A stretch of DNA of 64,000 bases, from assembly GCF_003628555.1 (NCBI RefSeq), contig NZ_CP021731.1, forward strand, positions 1,302,001 through 1,366,000. The letters are read 5' to 3'. The translations under genes and the position numbers were made by a program. Of the stretch, positions 1-10,013 are shown in pieces. Below the pieces are notes generated by a model. The model had not been told where the DNA came from. It ran no database searches and saw only the letters and a program-made list of their open reading frames with translations. How positions within the stretch are numbered: position 1 is the stretch's first letter; each line of letters opens with the position of its first letter. Origin of the DNA: Azoarcus sp. DN11. GTDB lineage: Bacteria > Pseudomonadota > Gammaproteobacteria > Burkholderiales > Rhodocyclaceae.

Positions 1-206
1 GTCGCCGCAGCCGTAGCCGGTTTGGCGGCGCCCTCGGATTCGAGCTTGTCGAGCTTGCCCTGCAGCGCGCGCACGGCCTCCTGCAGCTGCCGCAGTTGCT
101 GTTGCGTCGCCTCCAGTTCCGGATTGCCGGCGGCGAAGGCGATGCTGCCGCCGCCGCCCAGAACCAGCGCGACCAGCGCGGCGATGGGTGTCAGTCTTGT
201 TTTCAA
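1..206 (-). CDS. Exported coiled-coil protein, probably a porin N-terminus (partial)
   Basis: Only the first 68 codons lie in the window; the gene runs off the left edge. The TTG start at 206 is chosen because an AGGGAG ribosome site sits 7 bases upstream on the minus strand and no ATG gives the same frame. The first ~28 residues form a signal peptide (KTR, a long Ala/Leu/Val/Gly core, then AFAAG). A short heptad-like stretch rich in Glu, Gln and Leu follows, then an Ala-rich linker. A signal peptide followed directly by a short coiled coil is typical of trimeric outer-membrane porins of the phosphate-selective or DcaP type. That is inference from the N-terminus alone, since no barrel sequence is visible. 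Confidence 0.55.
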   Translation of the reverse strand, partial: MKTRLTPIAALVALVLGGGGSIAFAAGNPELEATQQQLRQLQEAVRALQGKLDKLESEGAAKPATAAA

Positions 207-448
207 TTCGATGCTCCCTTATGACGCGTTCAGGTGGAATCCCGTTGGCATGACGTGTGTCGGCGCCCTGGTTCATATAACAGCAAGGCTTGTGTCAACG
301 GTTCTGTTAGAAAATCTGGGTCTAAAGGAATCGGTTTGTTTGCGGTGCAGCAAAATCGCTGGTGGAACTGTTCCTGTCGCAACACCGGGGCCGCGCCCGC
401 GCAGGGCGGCCTTGCCGGCCCGTGCGCGGGGTGTCGCGGGTGGAGCGC

Positions 449-2758
449 TTACAGCAGGTCCACCCGCACGGTGTCGAGCGTGCCGCTGAAGCGGTACGGC
501 GTGGCGTAGGCCTGGCTCACCGGCGAGCCGGTCTCTTCGCCGATGTCGAGCGTCTCGGTGTCCGAGCCGCGGAAGCCGCCGAAGCTCGCGAAGTGCGTCT
601 CGCCGGCGGGTTGTCCGTTGATCGTGAGCCGGCCGGTGCCGCCGCCGAGAGGCTTGCGGCCGTCGGCGAGGAACTCGAAGCCGAGCTCGACCTTGCCGTG
701 CGGCAGGGCGATCGACGAGACCAGCCGGTCGGTGCGCTTGCTGACGAAGTTGTTCTCGTAGACGAGCCGGCCGTCCTTCACGTACAGCGAGAAGCCGCCA
801 TGCCGCCCGCCCTGGGCGATCAGCACGCCTTCGGCACCCGATTCCGGGATGTCAACCGTGGCGGTGATGCGGTGCGAGCGGTTTCCGAGATCCGGCGCAG
901 ATCCTTGGGGAACGCGCGTGACGCCGGCGCGATAAGTGAAGGAGGTCTTGCCGAGCGATGCATAGGGCCGCGATGTGTCGTCGAGCGAGACGATCGGCGA
1001 CAAGGGATAGACCTGGTTGCGCGTCGCCTCGCGGTCGAACTCGCGCTGCAAGGCCTTGAGCCTGTCCGGGTACTTCGCCGCCAGGTCGTGCGCCTCGCTG
1101 AAGTCCTCGGCCACGTGGTACAGCTCCCAGCGCGCATCCTCGGGACGGCCGGGCTTGTTGAACAGCTCCCACGGCACGCCGTAGCGTGCCCCGGCGACCC
1201 AGCCGTCCTGGTAGATCGCGCGGTTGCCGCCGAGCTCGAAGTACTGACGCGTGTGGCGCGTCGGGGCGTCGGCGTGCTCGAAGGTGTAGGCGAGGCTCCT
1301 GCCTTCGAGCGGCTTCTGTTTCACGCCATCGACGACCTCGGGAAACTTCACGCCCGCCAGCTCGTAGATCGTCGGCGCGATGTCATTGACGTGGCTGAAC
1401 TGGCTGCGGATCTCGCCCCGCGCCTTGATCTTCGCCGGCCACGAGACGATCAGCGGGTTGCGCGTGCCGCCGAAGTGCGAGGCGACCTGCTTGGTCCACT
1501 GGAAAGGTGTCGTGGTCGCCCATGCCCACGCCGAGGCGTAGTGGTTGTCGTGCCGCGGTCCGCCGATCTCGTCGAGCGTGCGCAGTTGTTCGTCGAGCGT
1601 GTCCTTCACCTGCGCGAAGAAGCCGGCGAAGTTGGCGATCGAGCCGTCGAGCGAGCCTTCCGCGCTGCCGCCGTTGTCGCCGACGACGTAGAGCACGAGC
1701 GTGTTGTCGCTCTTCGGGCCCTTGCGCACCTCGTCGAGCAGGCGCCCGACCTCGTGGTCGGTTTGTTCGAGGAAGGCCGCATACACTTCCATCTGGCGTG
1801 CATAGACCTTCTTCTGCTCCGTGGAGAGGCTGTCCCAGGCGGGCAGTTCGGCGGGGCGCGGCGTCAGTTCGGCGTTCTGCGGGATCACGCCGAGGCGCTT
1901 CTGCCGGGCGAAGGTTTCCTCGCGCAGCTTGTCCCAGCCCTGGTCGAACTTGCCGCGGTACTTCGCGATCCATTCGGGCGGCACGTGGTGCGGGGCGTGC
2001 GTCGCGCCCGGGGCGAAGTACAGGAACCAGGGTTTCTCGGCCGCGACCGCTTCATGCTGGCGCACCCAGTGCACGGCGTCGTCGACGAGGTCGGTGGTCA
2101 GGTGGTAGCCCTGGTCGGGCTTGCGGTTCGGTTCGACGGCGACCGTGTTGCGGTAGAGCTGCGGTTCCCACTGGCTCGTTTCGCCGAGCTGGAAGCCGTA
2201 GAAGTATTCGAAGCCGAGGCCGGTGGGCCAGCGGTCGAAGGGTCCGACCGCATTGATCTCCCAGTCCGGCGTGTTGTGCCATTTGCCGAAGGCCGCCGTG
2301 CTGTAGCCGCCCTTGCGTAGCACCTCGGCCACCGAGACGAACTCGCGTCCCCACGTGGCGTGGTAGCCGGGATTCGGCGAAGCGCCCTCGACCACCGTGC
2401 CGAAACCGACCTGGTGGGCGTTGCGGCCGGTGAGCAGCGCGGCGCGGGTCGGCGAGCACAGGGCGGTGGTGTGGAACTGGTTGAACGACAGGCCGCTCGC
2501 GGCGAGCTGGTCGAGGTTCGGGGTTGCCGCGGCGCCGCCGAAGGTCGAGGTGGCGCCGAAGCCGACGTCGTCGAGCAGCACCAGCACGATGTTCGGTGCG
2601 TCCGGCTGCGCCTTGACCGCTTTCGGCCACCCGGCCGCCGGGGCCGGCTGTGTCGCCGGTGCGGTGGCGGGGCCTTGCGCCTCCTTCGCGTACGCGACCT
2701 GCGCCGCGAGGACTGCAAGCGCGCCGCCGATCAGCAGCGTGGTTTTCCTGATTTGCAT
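449..2758 (-). CDS. Exported sulfatase (arylsulfatase family)
   Basis: A 769-residue enzyme expected to hydrolyse a sulfate ester in the periplasm. The start at 2758 has GGAG about 7 bases upstream; the longer reading frame lacks such a site. Residues 1-24 are a signal peptide ending AYA. The metal-binding pair LLDD is at 63-64. The formylglycine signature CSPTR is at 101-105, followed by the ALLTGR strand. HAPHH near the middle and the late GDNGGS and ISHVND-like segments complete the alkaline-phosphatase-type fold. The ~200-residue C-terminal extension fits the large arylsulfatases. A Cys-type site needs a formylglycine-generating enzyme, which is not in the window. The substrate cannot be read from sequence. 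The sulfate and sulfonate uptake genes 5-10 kb away suggest a role in sulfur scavenging. Confidence 0.9.
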   Translation of the reverse strand: MQIRKTTLLIGGALAVLAAQVAYAKEAQGPATAPATQPAPAAGWPKAVKAQPDAPNIVLVLLDDVGFGATSTFGGAAATPNLDQLAASGLSFNQFHTTALCSPTRAALLTGRNAHQVGFGTVVEGASPNPGYHATWGREFVSVAEVLRKGGYSTAAFGKWHNTPDWEINAVGPFDRWPTGLGFEYFYGFQLGETSQWEPQLYRNTVAVEPNRKPDQGYHLTTDLVDDAVHWVRQHEAVAAEKPWFLYFAPGATHAPHHVPPEWIAKYRGKFDQGWDKLREETFARQKRLGVIPQNAELTPRPAELPAWDSLSTEQKKVYARQMEVYAAFLEQTDHEVGRLLDEVRKGPKSDNTLVLYVVGDNGGSAEGSLDGSIANFAGFFAQVKDTLDEQLRTLDEIGGPRHDNHYASAWAWATTTPFQWTKQVASHFGGTRNPLIVSWPAKIKARGEIRSQFSHVNDIAPTIYELAGVKFPEVVDGVKQKPLEGRSLAYTFEHADAPTRHTRQYFELGGNRAIYQDGWVAGARYGVPWELFNKPGRPEDARWELYHVAEDFSEAHDLAAKYPDRLKALQREFDREATRNQVYPLSPIVSLDDTSRPYASLGKTSFTYRAGVTRVPQGSAPDLGNRSHRITATVDIPESGAEGVLIAQGGRHGGFSLYVKDGRLVYENNFVSKRTDRLVSSIALPHGKVELGFEFLADGRKPLGGGTGRLTINGQPAGETHFASFGGFRGSDTETLDIGEETGSPVSQAYATPYRFSGTLDTVRVDLL

Positions 2759-2801
2759 GTCGTTACTCCCTTGTCGTTGTGGTGTTGGACGAGCAGACGG
2801 C

Positions 2802-3074
2802 TCAGCGCCACTGCTGGAAATCGAATGGCGCCATCCCGGGCGGCATGACCGGCAGCGGCTCTTGCTGCACGGCAGGGGCGTTGGCGGCACGCGCCGCTTC
2901 GAGCAGCGCGGCCGTGAGCGCCCCGATCAGTCCGGCGAGGCCGAGCGCGAGCACGACGGCGCGCAGGCGGTGCAGGCACGCCCGCAGCGCCGGAAGGTCG
3001 GCGGTTGTGCGCGGCCGTCGCGCCCGGATGGCGGCGGGGCTGTTGCCGCCGTGGTTGGCAGTCTGGAAGTGCAT
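2802..3074 (-). CDS. Small membrane protein upstream of the sulfatase
   Basis: A 90-residue protein with no family I recognise. The start at 3074 is supported by a perfect GGAGGT ribosome site 6 bases upstream; an in-frame alternative at 3128 has none. The N-terminal ~45 residues are polar and basic. One strong membrane helix follows (VVLALGLAGLIGALTAALL), then a Pro/Met-rich tail ending in Trp-Arg. The gene lies 43 bases upstream of the sulfatase on the same strand, so the two are probably co-transcribed. Its role is unknown. Confidence 0.65.
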   Translation of the reverse strand: MHFQTANHGGNSPAAIRARRPRTTADLPALRACLHRLRAVVLALGLAGLIGALTAALLEAARAANAPAVQQEPLPVMPPGMAPFDFQQWR

Positions 3075-3258
3075 CGAGAGACCTCCGCACGGGATGATGC
3101 GTGCTGCGTCGCACAATGCGTGCCACATTAACTTGTGACGTATAAACAGTGGGTTAAGTGTTCATTCCGGCGTGGATGGGTGCCGCGCTGCTGCGTGCGG
3201 AACAGCCCGCTGCTGGCGGTGTTGCCGACGCAGCAGCCTGCTCGAGCCGGGGCCTTTT

Positions 3259-4797
3259 TCAGTGCGCCGGCAGGCCCCGGTCGGCAGGGCGTGTCGGTCG
3301 CGGCGCCAGCCACACTGCGCAGGCCGCGACGAAGAACGCAACGGCGACCAGGGACATGACCTCGTTGGTCGCGAGCATCACGCTCTGGGCGTCGAGCAGT
3401 CGGTCGAGCGCGAGGCGTGCGCCGTCGCCGTCCAGCCCCGCAGCCTGAAGCTGACGCACGACGCTGCGCTCCGGGTCGACGTAGCCCGCCAGTTCGGCAT
3501 GATTGGCGCGCCGGAGGTCGTCCCACGCCGTCGTCGCGAGCGAGGTCGCGAACGCGCCGGAGACCGTGCGCAGGAAATTCATCAGACCGGCGGCGGACGC
3601 CGTCTCGTGCGTGTCGACGCAGCCGAGCGCGAGACCCGTCAGCGGGATGAAGAAGAAGGGCAGGGCCGCACCCGTCACCATCAGCGGATACGAGATCTGC
3701 CAGTAGTCCATGTCGGTGCTGGCGCCGGTGCGCCACAGCGTGACGAGCGCGAGCGCCAGCACGCCGCCGAACACCACCTTGCGCGGATCGACGCGCGCCG
3801 ACAGCATCGCCGCGACGGGCGCGAAGCACACCGCGACGAGACCGGTCCACGCCGTCGCCGTGCCCGCGTCGCTCGCGCTGTAGCCCATCCAGGTCTGCAG
3901 CCACAGCGGCGTCAGCACATTGGCGGCGAACAGTGCCGCAATCGCGAGGCTGTTCGTCACCACGCCCGCCGTGAAGCCGCGATGGCGGAACACGCGCAGG
4001 TCGACGGCCGGGTGCTCGGCCGTCAGCTCCCAGATCAGGAAGGCCGCGAAGCCGGTTGCGGCGACCGACGCGAGGGCGATGATCTTCGGCGACGCGAACC
4101 AGTCGAGATCCTTGCCCTCGTCGAGCATCAACTGCAGCGCGCCGACCCACACGACCAGCAGCACGAGCCCGATGCGGTCGACCGGATCGCGCGTCACCGG
4201 CTGCTCGTAGCGCTTCAGCAGCCGCCACGAGCCCGCGGCGCAGGCGAGCGCGAGCGGCAGGTTGAGGTGGAAGATCCACGGCCACGACCAGTTGTCGCAG
4301 ATCCAGCCGCCGATGATCGGCCCCAGCACCGGTGCGACCAGCGTCGTCATCGCCCACAGCCCGACCGCGGCGGACGCCTTCGACGGCGGGAAGACGCGCA
4401 TCAGCAGCGTCTGCGACAGCGGCATCAGCGGGCCGCCGGCGAGCCCCTGCAGGACGCGCGCCGCGACCAGCATCCCGAGCGAACCGGCGAGCCCGCACAG
4501 CGCCGAGAACAGCCCGAACAGCGCCATCGCGGTGACGAACACGCGCACCGCGCCGAAACGCGCGGCGAGCCAGCCGGTGAGCGGCACGGTGATGGCCTCG
4601 GCGACCGCGTAGGAGGTGATCACCCAGGTCGCCTGGCTGCTCGTCGCGGCCAACCCGCCGGCGATGTTGGGCACCGACACGTTGGCGATCGTCATGTCCA
4701 GCACGGCGACGAAGTTCGCCGTTGCGAGCACGATCGCGGCCAGCCACAACATGCCGCCCTCGAGCGGCCGCGTCGCCTGTGCGTCGTCTTGCGTCAT
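3259..4797 (-). CDS. emrB: DHA2-family MFS efflux transporter, EmrB type
   Basis: A 512-residue inner-membrane proton antiporter of the 14-helix DHA2 family. It normally pairs with an EmrA adaptor to export hydrophobic compounds. The N-terminus has the DMTIANVSVPNIAGGL motif (motif D1-like) in helix 1 and GWLAARFG in the helix 2-3 loop. Helix 5 carries the antiporter motif C (GPIIGGWICDNWSW). The start overlaps the stop of the upstream adaptor gene by 4 bases, showing translational coupling. Substrate is unknown; the acyl-CoA ligase two genes upstream hints at a fatty or aromatic acid. Confidence 0.9.
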   Translation of the reverse strand: MTQDDAQATRPLEGGMLWLAAIVLATANFVAVLDMTIANVSVPNIAGGLAATSSQATWVITSYAVAEAITVPLTGWLAARFGAVRVFVTAMALFGLFSALCGLAGSLGMLVAARVLQGLAGGPLMPLSQTLLMRVFPPSKASAAVGLWAMTTLVAPVLGPIIGGWICDNWSWPWIFHLNLPLALACAAGSWRLLKRYEQPVTRDPVDRIGLVLLVVWVGALQLMLDEGKDLDWFASPKIIALASVAATGFAAFLIWELTAEHPAVDLRVFRHRGFTAGVVTNSLAIAALFAANVLTPLWLQTWMGYSASDAGTATAWTGLVAVCFAPVAAMLSARVDPRKVVFGGVLALALVTLWRTGASTDMDYWQISYPLMVTGAALPFFFIPLTGLALGCVDTHETASAAGLMNFLRTVSGAFATSLATTAWDDLRRANHAELAGYVDPERSVVRQLQAAGLDGDGARLALDRLLDAQSVMLATNEVMSLVAVAFFVAACAVWLAPRPTRPADRGLPAH

Positions 4798-5945
4798 GGC
4801 GCGGACCCGGCCGCGGCGGTGTCGATGCGCACCGACATCGACAGGCCGACGTTGAGCGGCCGGTCGGCGAGCTCCTGCGGGTCGAGCCGGATGCGCACCG
4901 GCAGCCGCTGCACGACCTTGATCCAGTTGCCCGTCGCGTTCTGCGCCGGGATCACCGCGAAGGCCGCCCCGGTGCCGCCGGAAAAGCCCTCGACGAAGCC
5001 GTGATAGCTCGCATCGCTGCCATAGCGGTCGGCCTTCACCTCGACCGGCTGGCCGACGCGCACCTTGTCGAGCTGCACCTCCTTGAAGTTCGCGTCGACG
5101 TGGATCTCGTCGAGCGGCACGACCGCGAGCAGCGGCGCGCCGGCGTCGACCCGCTGGCCGACCTGCACCTGGCGGCGTGCCACGACGCCACCGACGGGCG
5201 CACGGATTACGGTCCGTTCCAGATCGATCCTCGCGCGGTCGCGGCGCGCACGGGCAAGCGCGACCTCCGGGTGGTCGCCGGGCGTGGTGCCGTCGATCAG
5301 CACGGCGTTCGCCTGCCGGACACCCTTCGCGGAGTGGTGGTTGGCGCGCGCCGAGTCGACGGCCGAGCGCGCAGCGAGGAGGTTTGCCCGCGCACCGGCG
5401 AACGCATTCTGCGCGCGCGTCAGATCGTCGCCCGACACGGCGCCCGAGTCCGCGAGCGCCTCGCGCCGCGCGAGGTCGACCCGCGCGCGCTCGAAATCCG
5501 CCTCCGCCGCCGTCACCCGAGCCAGCGCCGCCTGCGTCTCCGCCTCGCGTGCGCGCACCTGTGCGCCCAGCCCGTCGTCGTTGGCGACATAACCGCGCAC
5601 TTGGCGGATGGCGCGCGCGAGTTCCGCCTCGGCCTCCGCCAGCGCGAGGCGGGCGTCGGTGTCGTCGATGACGGCGAGCACATCGCCCGCCTTGACCGCC
5701 TGGGTGTCGATGACGCGCACTTCGCGCACCGTCCCCGCGACCGCCGGCGTCACCTGCGCGATTTCGACCGCAGTGTAGGCATTGTCGGTGGACACGAAGC
5801 GCGCACCGTAGAGCGACCACCACGCGCCCGAAGCGAGCGCGATGACGCCGACCGCGCCTGCCAGCGCGAGCAGCAGCGGTTTGCGGCGCGCATGGCGGCG
5901 GTCGGGAATGGCTTCGGTGACGGAAGCGGGCAAGGCAGCAGACAT
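4794..5945 (-). CDS. emrA: EmrA/HlyD-type membrane fusion protein
   Basis: A 383-residue periplasmic adaptor anchored by one N-terminal helix (~23-45). It should link the inner-membrane transporter encoded next to an outer-membrane channel. A biotinyl-lipoyl-like half (AQVTPAVAGTVREV) is followed by a long Ala/Arg/Glu-rich coiled-coil hairpin (~100-210). The second lipoyl half (TVIRAPVGGVVARRQVQVG) and a beta-barrel region follow. The order and length fit EmrA. The gene starts 16 bases after the acyl-CoA ligase and overlaps emrB by 4 bases. No TolC-like outer-membrane gene is visible in the window. Confidence 0.9.
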   Translation of the reverse strand: MSAALPASVTEAIPDRRHARRKPLLLALAGAVGVIALASGAWWSLYGARFVSTDNAYTAVEIAQVTPAVAGTVREVRVIDTQAVKAGDVLAVIDDTDARLALAEAEAELARAIRQVRGYVANDDGLGAQVRAREAETQAALARVTAAEADFERARVDLARREALADSGAVSGDDLTRAQNAFAGARANLLAARSAVDSARANHHSAKGVRQANAVLIDGTTPGDHPEVALARARRDRARIDLERTVIRAPVGGVVARRQVQVGQRVDAGAPLLAVVPLDEIHVDANFKEVQLDKVRVGQPVEVKADRYGSDASYHGFVEGFSGGTGAAFAVIPAQNATGNWIKVVQRLPVRIRLDPQELADRPLNVGLSMSVRIDTAAAGSAP

Positions 5946-5961
5946 GGGGATTCCCTTTTGG

Positions 5962-7614
<1,653 letters not shown>

Positions 7615-7713
7615 CGGGGAAATCTCCTGTGGGCATCGAATGGGAAATGCGCGCACGCGGGCAGCGAGCCCGCGGCGCAGTGCGGTTTACGGGGAAGCTC
7701 GGGCGAACGCCGA

Positions 7714-8352
7714 TCAGCGTTCGATCGAGGCCTTCCTGGGCTGGAAGGGCGCGTTCTCATAGCCGCCATCGCGCACGTAGCGCGCCAGCCGCAGCCACTC
7801 CGCGGCCGGCCAGCGGCTGCCGGGCTGGCGCGCCACGGCGACGCCGTCGAGGTCGTAGAACACCACCGTCGGCAGCGCGAACACGCGCTGCGCGTTGGCG
7901 AACGCCGCCTGCGTCGTCGCGCCGCCGTCGAAGTCGCGCAGCGCGGCCGGCTCGTCCGCGCGCAGGCTCACCGGCACGAAGTGGGCGCGCAGCTCGCGCT
8001 GCAAGGCGGGGTCCCGGAAGGTCGAAGCCTTGGCACGCGCGCATTCGCCGCAGCCTTCCATCTCGTACAGCACCGCGACGCCCTTGCGCCCCGCGCGGCG
8101 CGCATCCGCGAGCGCCGTGGCAAGATCGGCGGTCGGCGCGAAGAGCGGCGCATCCGCTGCGGAACGTGCCCCCGCCGCCTGCGCGCCGCCCCAGCCGAAC
8201 AGCAGCGTCAGCGCGAACAGCAGCAGGCCGGCGAGGGCCCACCGCAGCTGGCGCGAAACGTAGCGTTCCTTTTCTTCCTCGTCGTCAGGGCGTGGCGCTT
8301 CGGGCATCACGGTGGTCCCCGGAAAATCGTGCTTGCGCAGAAAGGTGCTCAT
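7714..8352 (-). CDS. Membrane-anchored thioredoxin-like protein
   Basis: A 212-residue protein with a charged cytoplasmic N-terminus (~1-36), one membrane helix (~38-55) and a thioredoxin-fold domain facing the periplasm. The redox motif CGEC is at 101-104 (context LYEMEGCGECARAK). The cis-proline is in ALPTVVFYDLDG. This layout resembles SoxW/thioredoxin_7 proteins. It is the last gene of the ABC transporter operon, 10 bases after the permease. That context suggests thiol-disulfide chemistry on an imported sulfur compound or on the transporter, but this is inference. Confidence 0.75.
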   Translation of the reverse strand: MSTFLRKHDFPGTTVMPEAPRPDDEEEKERYVSRQLRWALAGLLLFALTLLFGWGGAQAAGARSAADAPLFAPTADLATALADARRAGRKGVAVLYEMEGCGECARAKASTFRDPALQRELRAHFVPVSLRADEPAALRDFDGGATTQAAFANAQRVFALPTVVFYDLDGVAVARQPGSRWPAAEWLRLARYVRDGGYENAPFQPRKASIER

Positions 8353-8362
8353 CGCCGTCCCC

Positions 8363-9193
8363 TCAGCGCAGCCAGAACAGCGCGCGAGCGCGCACCCGTT
8401 CGAGCACGCTCATCGCTGCCCAGGTGACGCCGCCGGTGTACAGGATGCCCGCCACCATGCGCGGGTAGTCGGCGAAGTCCGCGTAGTATTGGACGAAGCG
8501 ACCCAGCCCCGCGTTCGCGCCGAAGAGCTCCGCGACCGTCAGCAGGATGAAGCCGAAGCCCAGCCCCACGGCCATCCCCGAGAAGATGTGCGGCAGGCTT
8601 GCCGGGAAGACCACCTTGCGCAGGTATTCGAGTCGGGAAAAGCCGAGCACGGCGGCGTTGTCGCGATGCCGCCCCTCGACCGCGTGCGCACCCGCGACCG
8701 TGTTCTGGAACACCGGCCAGAACGCCCCGACGAACACGACGAAGGTCGCCGACAGGTGGAAGGTGGGCAGCACCGCGATCGCGTACGGGATGTAGACGGT
8801 CGGCGGCACCGGCGCCGCGACCTTCGCGAAGGGGAAGAGCGCCCGTCCCAGCCGCGGCGAGGTGCCCGCGACGAGGCCCAGGGTGACGCCGGCGACCACC
8901 GCCAGTGCGAAGCCGGGCATGAGGATCAGCAGCGACGACCACGTCCCCGCGAACAGCTCCGGCAGCGACTGCCACAGCGCGTCGAGGACCACCGCGGGAG
9001 GCGGCAGCAGCGGATTGCCCTGCCCGGCGATCGCGCCGGCGATGCCTTGCCACGCCGCGATCAGCGCCCCCCACAGCAGCCACGGTTCCCACGCGAAGGC
9101 GAGCCGGGCGGACCGCGGGGACGCTGCATCGGCAGCGTCCGGCTGCTGCGCCGACAGCGAAACGGCGTCGAGCGTCGAAGTTTCGGAAATCAT
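8363..9193 (-). CDS. ABC transporter permease, SsuC/TauC type
   Basis: A 276-residue inner-membrane permease of the nitrate/sulfonate/taurine class with about six helices. The start at 9193 is preceded by GGAG at 8 bases; an in-frame GTG three codons earlier overlaps that site and is less likely. The EAA-type coupling loop is visible at about 185-205 (AAVLGFSRLEYLRKVVFPASL). The gene lies 22 bases after the ATPase gene and 10 before the thioredoxin-like gene. An aliphatic sulfonate or sulfate ester is the most plausible substrate from context; nitrate, cyanate and pyrimidine transporters share the family. Confidence 0.88.
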   Translation of the reverse strand: MISETSTLDAVSLSAQQPDAADAASPRSARLAFAWEPWLLWGALIAAWQGIAGAIAGQGNPLLPPPAVVLDALWQSLPELFAGTWSSLLILMPGFALAVVAGVTLGLVAGTSPRLGRALFPFAKVAAPVPPTVYIPYAIAVLPTFHLSATFVVFVGAFWPVFQNTVAGAHAVEGRHRDNAAVLGFSRLEYLRKVVFPASLPHIFSGMAVGLGFGFILLTVAELFGANAGLGRFVQYYADFADYPRMVAGILYTGGVTWAAMSVLERVRARALFWLR

Positions 9194-9215
9194 GAACAGC
9201 ACTCCAGATGTCGGT

Positions 9216-10013
9216 TCAGGCCGCCGCGAGGCGGGCCAGCGTGTCGGCGTCGAGCGCCTCGGCGATCGATTCGCGCAGCGCGTGGAAGCGGTGCTCGGCG
9301 AACAGCGCCGCCCGCGAGCGTGGCCGCGCGAAGGGCACCGCGAAGTCCGCGATCACCCGCCCCGGCGAGGCCCCCAGCACCGCGACGCGGTCGGCGAGCA
9401 GCAGCGCCTCGTCGACGTCGTGCGTCACGAACACCACCGTCGGCCGCGGCGCGCGCCCCTGCCACTGCTCGACGAGAAGATCCTGCAGGCGCGCGCGGTT
9501 GACCGGGTCCAGCGCCCCGAAAGGCTCGTCCATCAGCAGGAAGGGCGATTCCAGCGCCAGCGCGCGGGCGATCGCCGCCCGCTGCTGCATCCCCCCGGAC
9601 AGCTCGAACGGGTAGCGTTCCGCGACGTCGGGCAGCCCCACCCGTTGGAGGTAGTCGACCGCCCGCGTACGCGCATCGACGCGCGAGATGCCGGGTGCCG
9701 CCTTGCGCACGCCCTCGGCGACGTTGTCGACCACGCGCATCCACGGAAACAGTGCATAGTTCTGGAACACCACCGCACGCTCGATGCCCGGCCCACTGAC
9801 CTGCCGGTTGCCCGCGAGGACTCGCCCACGTCCCGGCTTTTCCAGGCCTGCGATCAGGCGCAGCAGCGTGCTTTTGCCCGAACCGCTGGGGCCGAGCAGG
9901 GCGAGGAAGCTGCCTTCCGCCACCGTGAGGTCGATGTCGTCGAGCACCGTCGTCCCGCTATAGCCGAAGCGCAGCCGCTCCACGCGCAAGGCCGCAGTCG
10001 TCGCGCCGCTCAC
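9216..10013 (-). CDS. ABC transporter ATPase, SsuB/TauB type
   Basis: A 265-residue nucleotide-binding subunit. It has Walker A GPSGSGKST, the Q-loop region VVFQNYALFPW, the signature LSGGMQQRAAIARA, Walker B FLLMDEPFGALD and the switch VTHDVDEA. The DEPFGALDP form is characteristic of the nitrate/sulfonate/taurine subfamily. The GTG start at 10013 lies in GTGA, overlapping the stop of the binding-protein gene by 4 bases. The protein should drive import through the adjacent permease. Confidence 0.9.
   Translation of the reverse strand: MSGATTAALRVERLRFGYSGTTVLDDIDLTVAEGSFLALLGPSGSGKSTLLRLIAGLEKPGRGRVLAGNRQVSGPGIERAVVFQNYALFPWMRVVDNVAEGVRKAAPGISRVDARTRAVDYLQRVGLPDVAERYPFELSGGMQQRAAIARALALESPFLLMDEPFGALDPVNRARLQDLLVEQWQGRAPRPTVVFVTHDVDEALLLADRVAVLGASPGRVIADFAVPFARPRSRAALFAEHRFHALRESIAEALDADTLARLAAA

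Noticed and set aside
281..298. Sigma-54-like element (TTGACAC-N5-TTGC on the minus strand) upstream of the first gene
   Set aside because: One of the two invariant -24 guanines is A. TTGACA could instead be a -35 box, but no -10 lies at 16-18 bases.
362..2320. 652-codon open frame on the plus strand
   Set aside because: Antisense to the sulfatase, low-complexity composition, no ribosome site or recognisable motif.
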